Position numbers and translations under genes: made by a program | Notes under the pieces: model-generated | Seen by the model: the letters and a program-made list of their open reading frames with translations, nothing else | Told to the model about the DNA's origin: nothing | The model's database searches: none | Part shown: positions 1 through 5,665 of the stretch, in pieces | Numbering within the stretch: the stretch's first letter is position 1 | Layout: each line of letters opens with the position of its first letter | IMG/VR virus record: IMGVR_UViG_3300032285_001869 | Coordinates: 1 to 22,311 of that record | Reading direction: 5' to 3' (one strand) | Length of the DNA stretch: 22,311 nt | From: a virus

Positions 1-887
1 CCAGATATGTAAACACTGCTAGGATATGTATTTGTCTGTGTGAAACTGATAGCCTGATAGGCTTTTTCGAAATGACAGTTATCAAACACTATGTTGTCAA
101 TCACTGTGCCAATGTTATTGTTGTTTGACATGATGATTAAACTGTCAGTCTGTAGCGTGTACGTAGCATCTGACAGAGTAGGTTCAGGGCCTTGGAAATT
201 AACATGGCTAAATCTAGTGTTAGCCACTCCTGTTAGATCCATGTTTGAAACCAGTCCAGACGATGAATTATAGGTAAATCTAAAAGTTAGATTCTGTACC
301 AAGATAGCCTGTGGTCTATCTGAAGATGAAAATAAAGAAGGAGCAGTTCCACTGTAACTAGTATACTCGATATGAGTTCCTTTGATTAACAGGATCGTGC
401 CTAGTTGTGACTCGCCATCAAGAATAGCGCCTGTTGGGATTTTCAACACTCCGGCGATATTATAATGACCAGTAGGAACGAATAGCTGCTTGCGGAATTC
501 AATGCTGGTGTTTCTATACAGTTGATCTAGTGCGTTTTGGAAAGACTGTGTATCATCTTGGATACCATCACCTTTGGCACCAAAGTCTTTTACGTTAACA
601 CGATCGTCTAGCTTGGCCTGTAGCGTTCTAAACACGCTTCGTGTAATCGAAGGACTGCTTCGAGCCCAACGATAGCTTTCGATCAGTTCTAGCAAGTTAT
701 CATGTTCTGTCAAGATCTTACTGTTGCCAACAGCAGGAGCACCTTCGGCTACAGATCCGTTACCAATGAAAAGTTCTTGCGTGTCGACTGTCCAAGCCAT
801 CTCTCCGCTGGAAAGTTGTGGGACGCCGGATTCGCCGTTTTTACGGCCTCTTCGTACTTGTATTTTTGAGATTTGGACTACAGCCAT
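1..887 (-). CDS. Tailspike with pectate-lyase-type beta-helix (partial, C-terminus outside window)
   Basis: The frame is open from the ATG at 887 to the left edge, giving 295 residues with no stop. Residues 1-60 form a virion-attachment-like module (IQVRRG, then LSSGEMAWTVDTQELFIGNG), a type common at the start of phage fibres. Residues 97-112 read VNVKDFGAKGDGIQDD, the hallmark start of Pectate_lyase_3/tailspike right-handed beta-helices; the rest shows short Asn/Gly-turned strands typical of such a helix. Family knowledge suggests a trimeric surface-polysaccharide depolymerase or binder on the tail. The catalytic residues would lie further along and cannot be judged. AAGGG lies 9 nt before the ATG, and a late-promoter-like AATAAATA (916-909) overlaps the end of the exonuclease gene upstream. 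Spike identity is fairly sure; the substrate is unknown. Confidence 0.85.
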   Translation of the reverse strand, partial: MAVVQISKIQVRRGRKNGESGVPQLSSGEMAWTVDTQELFIGNGSVAEGAPAVGNSKILTEHDNLLELIESYRWARSSPSITRSVFRTLQAKLDDRVNVKDFGAKGDGIQDDTQSFQNALDQLYRNTSIEFRKQLFVPTGHYNIAGVLKIPTGAILDGESQLGTILLIKGTHIEYTSYSGTAPSLFSSSDRPQAILVQNLTFRFTYNSSSGLVSNMDLTGVANTRFSHVNFQGPEPTLSDATYTLQTDSLIIMSNNNNIGTVIDNIVFDNCHFEKAYQAISFTQTNTYPSSVYIS

Positions 888-908
888 AGAATTCTACCCT
901 TGTTAGAG

Positions 909-916
909 TATTTATT
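909..916 (-). promoter_or_regulatory. T4-type late promoter core (AATAAATA)
   Basis: On the minus strand this reads AATAAATACT, one mismatch from T4 late TATAAATA. A start about 6 nt downstream would give a leader of roughly 15 nt carrying AAGGG before the tailspike ATG at 887. It overlaps the stop codon of the exonuclease gene. Inferred from motif and position only. Confidence 0.5.
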
Positions 917-1645
917 CTATTGTGTCAGGAGTTGCTTGTAGCCTTGTAGACCCGTAGTGTAGTACTCTTCGACCTTCTTTAACCACTGCTCTTGATACAT
1001 GTCAAAGTCTTCGGGCATTAGATCAAATTGCTGATACTGTAAGTCTCGTGAACACATGAACACGACTCCTCTACGTATGTTAGTACCGTAGACTTCGTTG
1101 TGTGCCATAATGTAAGCAGTTAATTGTAAGTAGTAGTCTTGTACCCACTCTGCTTTCTTGGGCTTGTTGGTCTGCTTGTAGTCCATAACAGCTGGCTCGC
1201 CATCATAGACACCTACCAAGTCAGTTGTACCTGAGTACAGTCCTGGGAAGTACAAGCTCTGTTCCATTGCCCATACTTCGTTTACTTTGCTTAGACCATG
1301 GATAATGATCTGATCAGCCATCTTGTGTGCTTGTACGTGTACAGGAGCATTGCCGGGCTGTCTAGTCTCGCCAACCATAAAGCGTTCTAGGTTGGCATGC
1401 ATCGCAGTACCTACGCCTGCGGCTTCTGTAGTGATCTGTTTGGCGTTCTGTTCTCCTACACGTTTACGCCACTCGTTTAACGCAGTCATATCTTTAGTAG
1501 CACTAAGGATAGTGGTTACGCTAGGAGTAGTGTCTCCGTCTGGAGTTTGATAAACTCGTTTACCTGTTACAGGATCATTTATCTGTTTACAATTTTTGTA
1601 TTGGAAACGTTCAACATATGGTGGTGGCGTGAATTCAGTAGTCAT
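917..1645 (-). CDS. PD-(D/E)XK exonuclease (RecB/Cas4-like nuclease superfamily)
   Basis: A 242-residue protein with the ordered motifs of RecB-type nucleases: GVGTAMHANLE (H83, E87), E128 in the WAMEQSLYF strand, D142 in SGTTDLVG, the D155-Y-K157 metal/catalytic pair in VMDYKQ, and Q174xxxY178 in LQLTAYIMA. All expected catalytic positions are present, so it should be active on DNA ends; such exonucleases are common in T4-like marine phages. The likely role is DNA processing or recombination, or breakdown of host DNA. It sits among late genes but has its own perfect sigma70 promoter (1681-1653), so early expression is inferred. There is no Shine-Dalgarno sequence before the ATG, and the promoter would start the RNA almost exactly at the ATG. 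Confidence 0.88.
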   Translation of the reverse strand: MTTEFTPPPYVERFQYKNCKQINDPVTGKRVYQTPDGDTTPSVTTILSATKDMTALNEWRKRVGEQNAKQITTEAAGVGTAMHANLERFMVGETRQPGNAPVHVQAHKMADQIIIHGLSKVNEVWAMEQSLYFPGLYSGTTDLVGVYDGEPAVMDYKQTNKPKKAEWVQDYYLQLTAYIMAHNEVYGTNIRRGVVFMCSRDLQYQQFDLMPEDFDMYQEQWLKKVEEYYTTGLQGYKQLLTQ

Positions 1646-1652
1646 AAGTTTA

Positions 1653-1681
1653 ATTATAGATTGTTGTTATTGATTTGTCAA
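1653..1681 (-). promoter_or_regulatory. Consensus sigma70 promoter TTGACA-N17-TATAAT
   Basis: On the minus strand TTGACA occupies 1681-1676, then exactly 17 nt, then TATAAT at 1658-1653. Both hexamers match the consensus at every base. The -35 box contains the TGA stop (1680-1678) of the upstream gene. Only 7 nt separate the -10 box from the ATG at 1645, so the predicted start is at or next to the start codon. Confidence 0.85.
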
Positions 1682-2037
1682 GCGATATTTTTAGCTGCCG
1701 CAGAAGCTGCTATCTTGTTTACCTCTGCTTTAGATTGATCCACGCGATCTTGACTATCTGCTGGATCTTGGCTGACACCAGGTACGTTTAGTTCAATACC
1801 ATTAGCATTGAAGTTGTGTACCATCTTTTGTAACACTGGTGAACTGTCGTATAATGACTTGAATGCGTCGTAGTCTATGACTTCATCGCCTGTTTTCTTG
1901 AGTAGGTTATTGATACTACCCCAATTGAGTGTAGAAGGCTGATTCTTGCTAGATGCTCTACCAGATATATTTCTTAGTAGAAGCACTAGATCATCCGCTC
2001 CCGGGTTATCTAAACTTTGGAATTCGAAGAATCTCAT
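1678..2037 (-). CDS. Unrecognised 119-aa phage protein
   Basis: I do not recognise a family. It begins MRFFEFQSLDNPG, whose first residues resemble the M-K/R-x-x-E-F start shared by several proteins here. A mixed alpha/beta body follows, with a C-terminal Lys/Ala-rich helix (residues about 95-119). Its ATG overlaps the upstream stop as ATGA at 2037-2034, so translation is coupled to the Ala/Gly/Gln-rich protein and the 392-aa protein before it; the three form one operon, probably late. Its own stop codon forms part of the -35 box of the exonuclease promoter. It may be a minor head or internal protein, by context only. Confidence 0.7.
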   Translation of the reverse strand: MRFFEFQSLDNPGADDLVLLLRNISGRASSKNQPSTLNWGSINNLLKKTGDEVIDYDAFKSLYDSSPVLQKMVHNFNANGIELNVPGVSQDPADSQDRVDQSKAEVNKIAASAAAKNIA

Positions 2038-2570
2038 TTTACGCCTGCTATATTTTTAACAGCACCTAAGGATTGCTCGATGCTCTTGATGTAAGACTGT
2101 AAGTCTGCTTGCTGTTTAGCTGCTGCCTGTGTTGCCTGTTGCTGTTGCTGTTGTTGCTGCGATGCTTGTTGTGTAGTCTGCTGTGGAGCTGCTTGTGTGG
2201 TACCGCCACCTGTACCGCCACCTGTACCGCCACCTAATGCTCCTGCTACATTACTAACTGTATCAACAGCATTGCCAACTTTGTTAACTACACCCCCAAC
2301 TTTACTGGCTGCGTTTCCAACTGTACTAGCTGTCTTTTGTGCTGCTGAACCTATACGGCTGCCTACAGCAGTAGCACCTCTGCCAATAGCAGAAGCTGCT
2401 GTACCTACGCCACGTGCTGCCGCACCAATTCCACTAGCTGCGGCTCTACCTAGTGCCATAGCACCTTGACCCACGGCTGCTCCAACTCTAGCTGCTCCGG
2501 CGGCTAGGGCTGGTAGGAACTCGTCTAGTTGTTCACGCTCCTTTGGGGAGACAAACTCGTCTAATCTCAT
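2034..2570 (-). CDS. Low-complexity Ala/Gly-rich, Gln-rich protein (178 aa)
   Basis: The protein starts MRLDEFVSPKE. Residues about 20-115 are almost entirely Ala, Gly, Val, Ser and Thr with periodic Arg/Lys, which reads as long, weakly amphipathic helices with glycine zipper-like spacing. A GGGT triple repeat follows, then a Gln/Ala tract with eight consecutive Gln, and a short C-terminal helix ending in VK. No enzyme motif is visible. Such composition suits a membrane-inserting, pore-forming or scaffolding protein, but this is inference. It is coupled at both ends by 4-nt ATGA overlaps (2570-2567 and 2037-2034). The coding DNA carries a 12-bp tandem repeat and CAG-type triplets prone to slippage. 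Confidence 0.7.
   Translation of the reverse strand: MRLDEFVSPKEREQLDEFLPALAAGAARVGAAVGQGAMALGRAAASGIGAAARGVGTAASAIGRGATAVGSRIGSAAQKTASTVGNAASKVGGVVNKVGNAVDTVSNVAGALGGGTGGGTGGGTTQAAPQQTTQQASQQQQQQQQATQAAAKQQADLQSYIKSIEQSLGAVKNIAGVK
2201..2235. repeat. Three tandem 12-bp units encoding GGGT
   Basis: The plus strand shows taccgccacctg repeated three times (2201, 2213, 2225) with only the last base changed. It encodes the glycine linker of the 178-aa protein. A nearby run of gctgtt-type triplets (about 2135-2160) encodes its polyglutamine tract. Confidence 0.9.
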
Positions 2571-3745
2571 CCAGCTAATGTCTTTAATAGTCTATTGCTG
2601 TACTCAATGCTTTCGCGTTTAGCACGGCCTGCTTCTTCTGCTCCGCCTGCTGCTGGTTCAGCTGCTGCGAAATCATCTGCTGGTGCTTCCATGTCTGCGT
2701 TCATAGCATCTGGTGCTGCTGGATCAGCAAAGTCACCGCCTTCTGGTGCTGGTGCTTCCATGTCTGTTCCTGTTGGCTCACCACCGATCATATCTTCTGG
2801 TTGAGCATCACCTGTTAGTGTGCGCACACCGTTTGACATTGTTTCACGTGTGGTTTTTAGTGCTGCTAATGCTGTCTGAATAGCAGGAGCAACTGCGGTC
2901 AAGAATGCCTTGGCCTGTTGCTGCCCCATTTCATCACGGATTGTATCACCTAATGATAATAGCTGATCGTTTTCCATGCCACTTAATTCTTCAATCCAAC
3001 GGCTAACTCTGTCAACCATTGTTTTTGCCGTTACCACAGCACTGGCTTTGTCTGTGGCGCTTTCTCTAACTTGACTCATATCTTCTCCTTGAATGCTTTC
3101 GTCATGGCCATTGTAGCCGTAATCTTCATCTGATCCAAACCCTGCTGAAGCAAGAGCGTATGAATCGTCAGTCTCACCACCTTCGTCGTGATCTCTGCTA
3201 GCCCACTGATCTTCAGCATCTTCCTGGGCTGCTTCTATATAGTCTCTACTGTAGTCAGGGTCAGATAAAAGATGCTTGATCATGTAATCGTCTACTTTAG
3301 CGTTACGATTAGCATATTCATCAGTGACTTCACCTTGTAGTGATTTTGGATCTACTGTTACTCGTCCTGACTCGTGATCTACGTGTGCTGTATAATAAAG
3401 TACTCCACCTGCTTCTTCGCCGTCATCGCCAATCCAGCTTACGTCAACTTGCCCATCGAATGTTTCTGGGTCATGTCCTTCTGCTGCCATTGTTTCGCGC
3501 TGTAGCAATTCTGCGTTGATAGCATCTAGCATCCATTGTGCTTTAGTAAATGCTTCGTTTTCCACAGTCTCGTTGAAGCTGGCGCTTTGTTTAAAATTGT
3601 ATACCTGAGTGCGCAATCTGTTACGAGAGTCTTCTAGCTGCTCATTGGTATAAGACTCGAACTTTACTCGTTGTCCGAAAGTTCGCTCTAATGTTTCGTT
3701 GAGCTTTTTAGAATCAGCTCTAGTAAAAAAGTCAGTTGTTTTCAT
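2567..3745 (-). CDS. Acidic 392-aa phage structural or internal protein, function unknown
   Basis: The N-terminus MKTTDFFTRADSKK resembles the capsid-targeting type of start seen elsewhere in the window. Residues about 30-85 are helical (YTNEQLEDSRNRLRT and onward). A central beta-rich part (about 95-140) and a very acidic stretch with DEDYGYNGHDE follow. Residues about 230-310 are helical, and a Pro/Ala/Asp/Glu-rich low-complexity region (about 315-375) precedes a basic C-terminal helix ending LLKTLAG. The strong charge and helix content would suit a scaffold or head-core protein of a T4-like phage, but I cannot name the family. GGGGA lies just before the ATG, and a late-promoter-like AATAAATA lies 26-33 nt upstream. 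It starts the operon that runs down to 1678. Confidence 0.75.
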   Translation of the reverse strand: MKTTDFFTRADSKKLNETLERTFGQRVKFESYTNEQLEDSRNRLRTQVYNFKQSASFNETVENEAFTKAQWMLDAINAELLQRETMAAEGHDPETFDGQVDVSWIGDDGEEAGGVLYYTAHVDHESGRVTVDPKSLQGEVTDEYANRNAKVDDYMIKHLLSDPDYSRDYIEAAQEDAEDQWASRDHDEGGETDDSYALASAGFGSDEDYGYNGHDESIQGEDMSQVRESATDKASAVVTAKTMVDRVSRWIEELSGMENDQLLSLGDTIRDEMGQQQAKAFLTAVAPAIQTALAALKTTRETMSNGVRTLTGDAQPEDMIGGEPTGTDMEAPAPEGGDFADPAAPDAMNADMEAPADDFAAAEPAAGGAEEAGRAKRESIEYSNRLLKTLAG

Positions 3746-3770
3746 AGTTCCCCATCCAGGATTTATTTTA

Positions 3771-3778
3771 TATTTATT
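3771..3778 (-). promoter_or_regulatory. T4-type late promoter core (AATAAATA)
   Basis: AATAAATA on the minus strand, one mismatch from TATAAATA, sits directly after the stop of the 147-aa gene. The leader would be about 20 nt and carry GGGGA before the ATG at 3745. The surrounding 35 bases are very AT-rich, so chance occurrence is possible. Confidence 0.45.
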
Positions 3779-3780
3779 AC

Positions 3781-4224
3781 TTATTTGGCCAAAAGGGTAG
3801 CTGCTTTTTTGTGATACTCAGATGCGTCTTTGCTGTAACACATACGAGCCATATACAAATCCATCTTGAAAGCGTCTTGATTTAGGCGGGCAGCATTGTA
3901 TTTTTCTTTGAAAATCTGATAATCCTGTAGTGCTAGTCCAAATCTAAGATCAGCTTGATAGAGTTCTTTAACACGGCCTTGGTTTTTACTTTGGCTCAAT
4001 GCTAACAAGTTAGCTATCTTGATAGCCACTTTGTTTAAGCTGATGCTTTGGTATATTAGTTCGCCATCCATGTAGATATCTTTAAGGGCGTCTCTGCTGA
4101 CTATCAAAACATTGCCTATGAGGATGCCAGCTTCTGTCTTTACAGGAATTAGGAATTCGTCTTGGGCTAGCTTTTCGTGTACTTTGGTTATTACACGATC
4201 TAGCTTTTGCTGGATGTTAGTCAT
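3781..4224 (-). CDS. Unrecognised 147-aa protein
   Basis: No family recognised. The first part is helix then strand (EFLIPVKTEAGILIGNVLIV), followed by a long helical body rich in Lys, Gln, Tyr and Ala (residues about 60-147) ending in KKAATLLAK. It is single-domain, soluble and without signal peptide. The ATG at 4224 follows the T-run of a perfect hairpin by one base, so it has no normal leader. The only Shine-Dalgarno candidate is AGGG (4238-4235), lying in the loop and 3' arm of that hairpin. A late-promoter-like GTTAAATA (4255-4248) would start RNA inside the hairpin and free this site. The gene is therefore probably expressed only late; see the findings. Confidence 0.75.
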   Translation of the reverse strand: MTNIQQKLDRVITKVHEKLAQDEFLIPVKTEAGILIGNVLIVSRDALKDIYMDGELIYQSISLNKVAIKIANLLALSQSKNQGRVKELYQADLRFGLALQDYQIFKEKYNAARLNQDAFKMDLYMARMCYSKDASEYHKKAATLLAK

Positions 4225-4225
4225 G

Positions 4226-4248
4226 AAAAAAGGACCCTGTGGTCCTTT
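4226..4248 (-). terminator. Rho-independent terminator or RBS-masking hairpin
   Basis: On the minus strand AAAGGACC (4248-4241), a loop ACAG, and GGTCCTTT (4236-4229) form a perfect 8-bp stem ending in a run of six T (4231-4226). It follows the stop of the coiled-coil/TM gene by about 17 nt and directly abuts the start codon of the next gene. It can act as a terminator of upstream RNA and also mask the AGGG of the downstream gene. Confidence 0.8.
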
Positions 4249-4255
4249 ATTTAAC
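4248..4255 (-). promoter_or_regulatory. Late-promoter-like GTTAAATA overlapping the terminator stem
   Basis: GTTAAATA keeps the TAAATA core of the T4 late promoter (two mismatches in the first two bases). The expected +1 is near 4242, inside the 5' arm of the hairpin, so RNA from it could not form the stem. Confidence 0.4.
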
Positions 4256-4265
4256 TGCTACTATT

Positions 4266-4592
4266 TTATAGTCCCAAGAACTTGAGTATTGCGGGAAAGT
4301 TAGTTGTGTGTAACCAACCTGCGCCTGCTGCGAATGCCAGTGCTACCATTAGATACATTTGCCACTTGTTTTTGATTTTTTCTAGGTCTTTGACCTTACC
4401 AGCTAGCTCGCCGTGCTGTTTAGATGATTCGTCACGCATAGTAGTCAGCGTGGTCAACAAGGTTGTGTGATTATTAGAGATGTCATTCTTGACATCGTCA
4501 ATCTTTTCGTCAATGTTAGATACTTGTACTTCAAGTACGCTTACACGTTCGGGTATTGTCGCTAGTTGCGCTGCTGCTGATGCTCTGGCCAT
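4266..4592 (-). CDS. Coiled-coil protein with one C-terminal membrane segment
   Basis: A 108-residue protein. Residues about 13-72 form a heptad-patterned coiled coil (RVSVLEVQVSNIDEKIDDV and onward to KVKDLEKIK). A single hydrophobic segment, residues about 79-97 (YLMVALAFAAGAGWL), follows, then a short hydrophobic tail FPAILKFLGL. The layout resembles XhlA-type haemolysin/holin-accessory proteins, which suggests a role in lysis or inner-membrane anchoring, but this is an architectural likeness only. AAAGGA lies about 10 nt before the ATG; a two-codon reading frame (ATG CCA TAA) lies in between. The leader is about 85 nt from a late-promoter-like GATAAATA and holds a small hairpin at 4637-4625. 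Confidence 0.75.
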   Translation of the reverse strand: MARASAAAQLATIPERVSVLEVQVSNIDEKIDDVKNDISNNHTTLLTTLTTMRDESSKQHGELAGKVKDLEKIKNKWQMYLMVALAFAAGAGWLHTTNFPAILKFLGL

Positions 4593-4624
4593 TATGGCAT
4601 TTTCCTTTGTATGTTAAGTCAAGT

Positions 4625-4637
4625 GCTCGCTCCGAGC
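4625..4637 (-). promoter_or_regulatory. Leader hairpin GCTCG-GAG-CGAGC
   Basis: A perfect 5-bp GC-rich stem with a GAG triloop lies in the leader of the coiled-coil/TM gene. It shares the CGGAGCG core with the hairpin at 5625-5611. No T-run follows, so it is not a terminator. Confidence 0.5.
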
Positions 4638-4684
4638 CATGTGCCTAAGTTAAGAATGCCTAATGGTTTATGCCTTTGATACTT

Positions 4685-4692
4685 TATTTATC
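4685..4692 (-). promoter_or_regulatory. T4-type late promoter core (GATAAATA)
   Basis: GATAAATA has one mismatch from TATAAATA and lies directly after the end of the 131-aa gene. It is the only promoter candidate I see for the coiled-coil/TM gene. Confidence 0.45.
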
Positions 4693-4695
4693 AGC

Positions 4696-5091
4696 TTATG
4701 TTAGTTTTTGGATTATAGTATTGATTTTATCACCCGTTGTTTTAAACACGGGCACAGCAAAGTCTGCTGTATTATTTAGTTGTGATATTATAGGAACACC
4801 GTCTAAGTCCTGTTTTAGCAGGGCTACAGGATCCCCGTCGTCCCAAAATACATCTTCACGTTCTACAGTGAATTCGTATATCCAATGGGCAGCTTTGCCT
4901 GTCCACGGGTCTGGCAAACGTCCTGTTTCTCGCACAGGATCAATATCGTCGATGATCATGGCCCTAAGATTTATAGCCTGGGTCAACGAATTGAAGTTTG
5001 CCTGTTGGCTTTGCCGTAGATGATCTGTGTCGGATCTCGTTGGGCGTGTTCTGGTGATGTCCACCATTGTTGTGATTTGATAGCGTTCCAT
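4696..5091 (-). CDS. 131-aa phage protein, function unknown
   Basis: I do not recognise a characterised family, though the style (MERYQITTMVDITRTRPTRSDTD at the start) is familiar from hypothetical proteins of T4-like aquatic phages. The N-terminal half is basic and Gln/Asn-rich (LRQSQQANFNSLTQAINLRAM). The second half holds IDPVRETGRLPDPWTGKAAHW, EFTVEREDVF and a C-terminal strand-helix. It has no signal peptide or membrane segment. There is no Shine-Dalgarno sequence; TGTAAATA (5109-5102) stands so close that late RNA would have about a 5-nt leader. The strong terminator at 5141-5115 separates it from the structural gene upstream. Confidence 0.75.
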   Translation of the reverse strand: MERYQITTMVDITRTRPTRSDTDHLRQSQQANFNSLTQAINLRAMIIDDIDPVRETGRLPDPWTGKAAHWIYEFTVEREDVFWDDGDPVALLKQDLDGVPIISQLNNTADFAVPVFKTTGDKINTIIQKLT

Positions 5092-5101
5092 AATCTGCTA
5101 T

Positions 5102-5109
5102 TATTTACA
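5102..5109 (-). promoter_or_regulatory. Late-promoter-like TGTAAATA near start codon
   Basis: TGTAAATA differs from TATAAATA at one base. The expected +1 is near 5096, five bases before the ATG at 5091. It lies between a terminator and the gene, which supports a role, but the motif is short. Confidence 0.35.
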
Positions 5110-5114
5110 CAGAT

Positions 5115-5141
5115 AAAAAAAGGCCGGAAATTAATCCGGCC
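5115..5141 (-). terminator. Strong rho-independent terminator
   Basis: On the minus strand GGCCGGA (5141-5135), a 6-nt loop, and TCCGGCC (5128-5122) are followed by seven T (5121-5115). It lies 33 nt after the stop of the 137-aa structural gene and should end its transcript. Confidence 0.92.
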
Positions 5142-5173
5142 CTTAGTTTCCCATCCCTGAGAATTAGTTGCTA

Positions 5174-5587
5174 TTAAGCGAGTGTGTTTGCGCTTAGTTG
5201 TAGTTCAGTGATTGTGAACGCTGAAGCTGACTGACCGCTTGCTGCTGCTAGAGCATCTTTCAAAGCACCGTATGTGCCAGAAGTTGTTAGACCTGGGCCA
5301 GTGTTGAATGTAGCTGCGTCTACGCAGAATGTTACAATGCTGTTTGATGTAACTGCTGCTGGTGTGCCGATGATTACTGGGCTAGCTACAGTTTGAACAG
5401 CGCGAACTACGTCAGCAAAGTTGCTGTCTGCTGCTGAGTAGCTTGTGTGCATATTGAATGTAGATGTTGCTACAGAAATAGACACAAATGAAGGCTGATA
5501 GCCGTAAACAGCAATTGGCTTAGCGATTAGATAGTTTGCTTTGACTGTTGAGTCAGGTGTTGGTACGTTGGTATATGTCCATGCCAT
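5174..5587 (-). CDS. Small, probably abundant virion protein (137 aa)
   Basis: The sequence is rich in Ala, Ser, Thr and Val, with few charged residues and alternating strand patterns (FVSISVATSTFNM, SNSIVTFCVDAATF, AFTITELQLSANTLA), as in small beta-rich capsid-decoration or fibre proteins. No enzymatic motif is seen. It has the best-equipped expression unit in the window: an exact TATAAATA late promoter (5642-5635), a 5' stem-loop, a strong AAGGAGA ribosome-binding site 7 nt before the ATG, and a strong terminator behind. This isolation as a single-gene unit argues for a high-copy structural protein. The exact role is not known. Confidence 0.75.
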   Translation of the reverse strand: MAWTYTNVPTPDSTVKANYLIAKPIAVYGYQPSFVSISVATSTFNMHTSYSAADSNFADVVRAVQTVASPVIIGTPAAVTSNSIVTFCVDAATFNTGPGLTTSGTYGALKDALAAASGQSASAFTITELQLSANTLA

Positions 5588-5610
5588 GATAAGTTCTCCT
5601 TAAATTTATA

Positions 5611-5625
5611 GTCCCGCTCCGGGAC
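5611..5625 (-). promoter_or_regulatory. 5' stem-loop GTCCCG-GAG-CGGGAC
   Basis: A perfect 6-bp GC-rich stem with a GAG triloop begins about 4 nt from the expected +1 of the late promoter. 5'-terminal hairpins of this kind are known to protect mRNA from decay. The weak tail (TATAAATTT) makes a terminator for the gene before less likely. Confidence 0.55.
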
Positions 5626-5634
5626 TGGCATGTT

Positions 5635-5642
5635 TATTTATA
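5635..5642 (-). promoter_or_regulatory. Exact T4 late promoter TATAAATA
   Basis: The only perfect match to the T4 late -10 element seen in the gaps. It sits in the short gap after the ligase-like gene and upstream of the 137-aa structural gene. Use would require phage sigma and clamp factors (gp55/gp33 type), which are not in this window. Confidence 0.75.
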
Positions 5643-5665
5643 TGTTTTGGAAAAAATCGTGCTGA

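Noticed and set aside
4592-4620. TTGACT on the minus strand before the coiled-coil/TM gene as a sigma70 promoter
   Set aside because: The nearest -10-like CATAAT is 20 nt away and overlaps the start codon, so the spacing is wrong.
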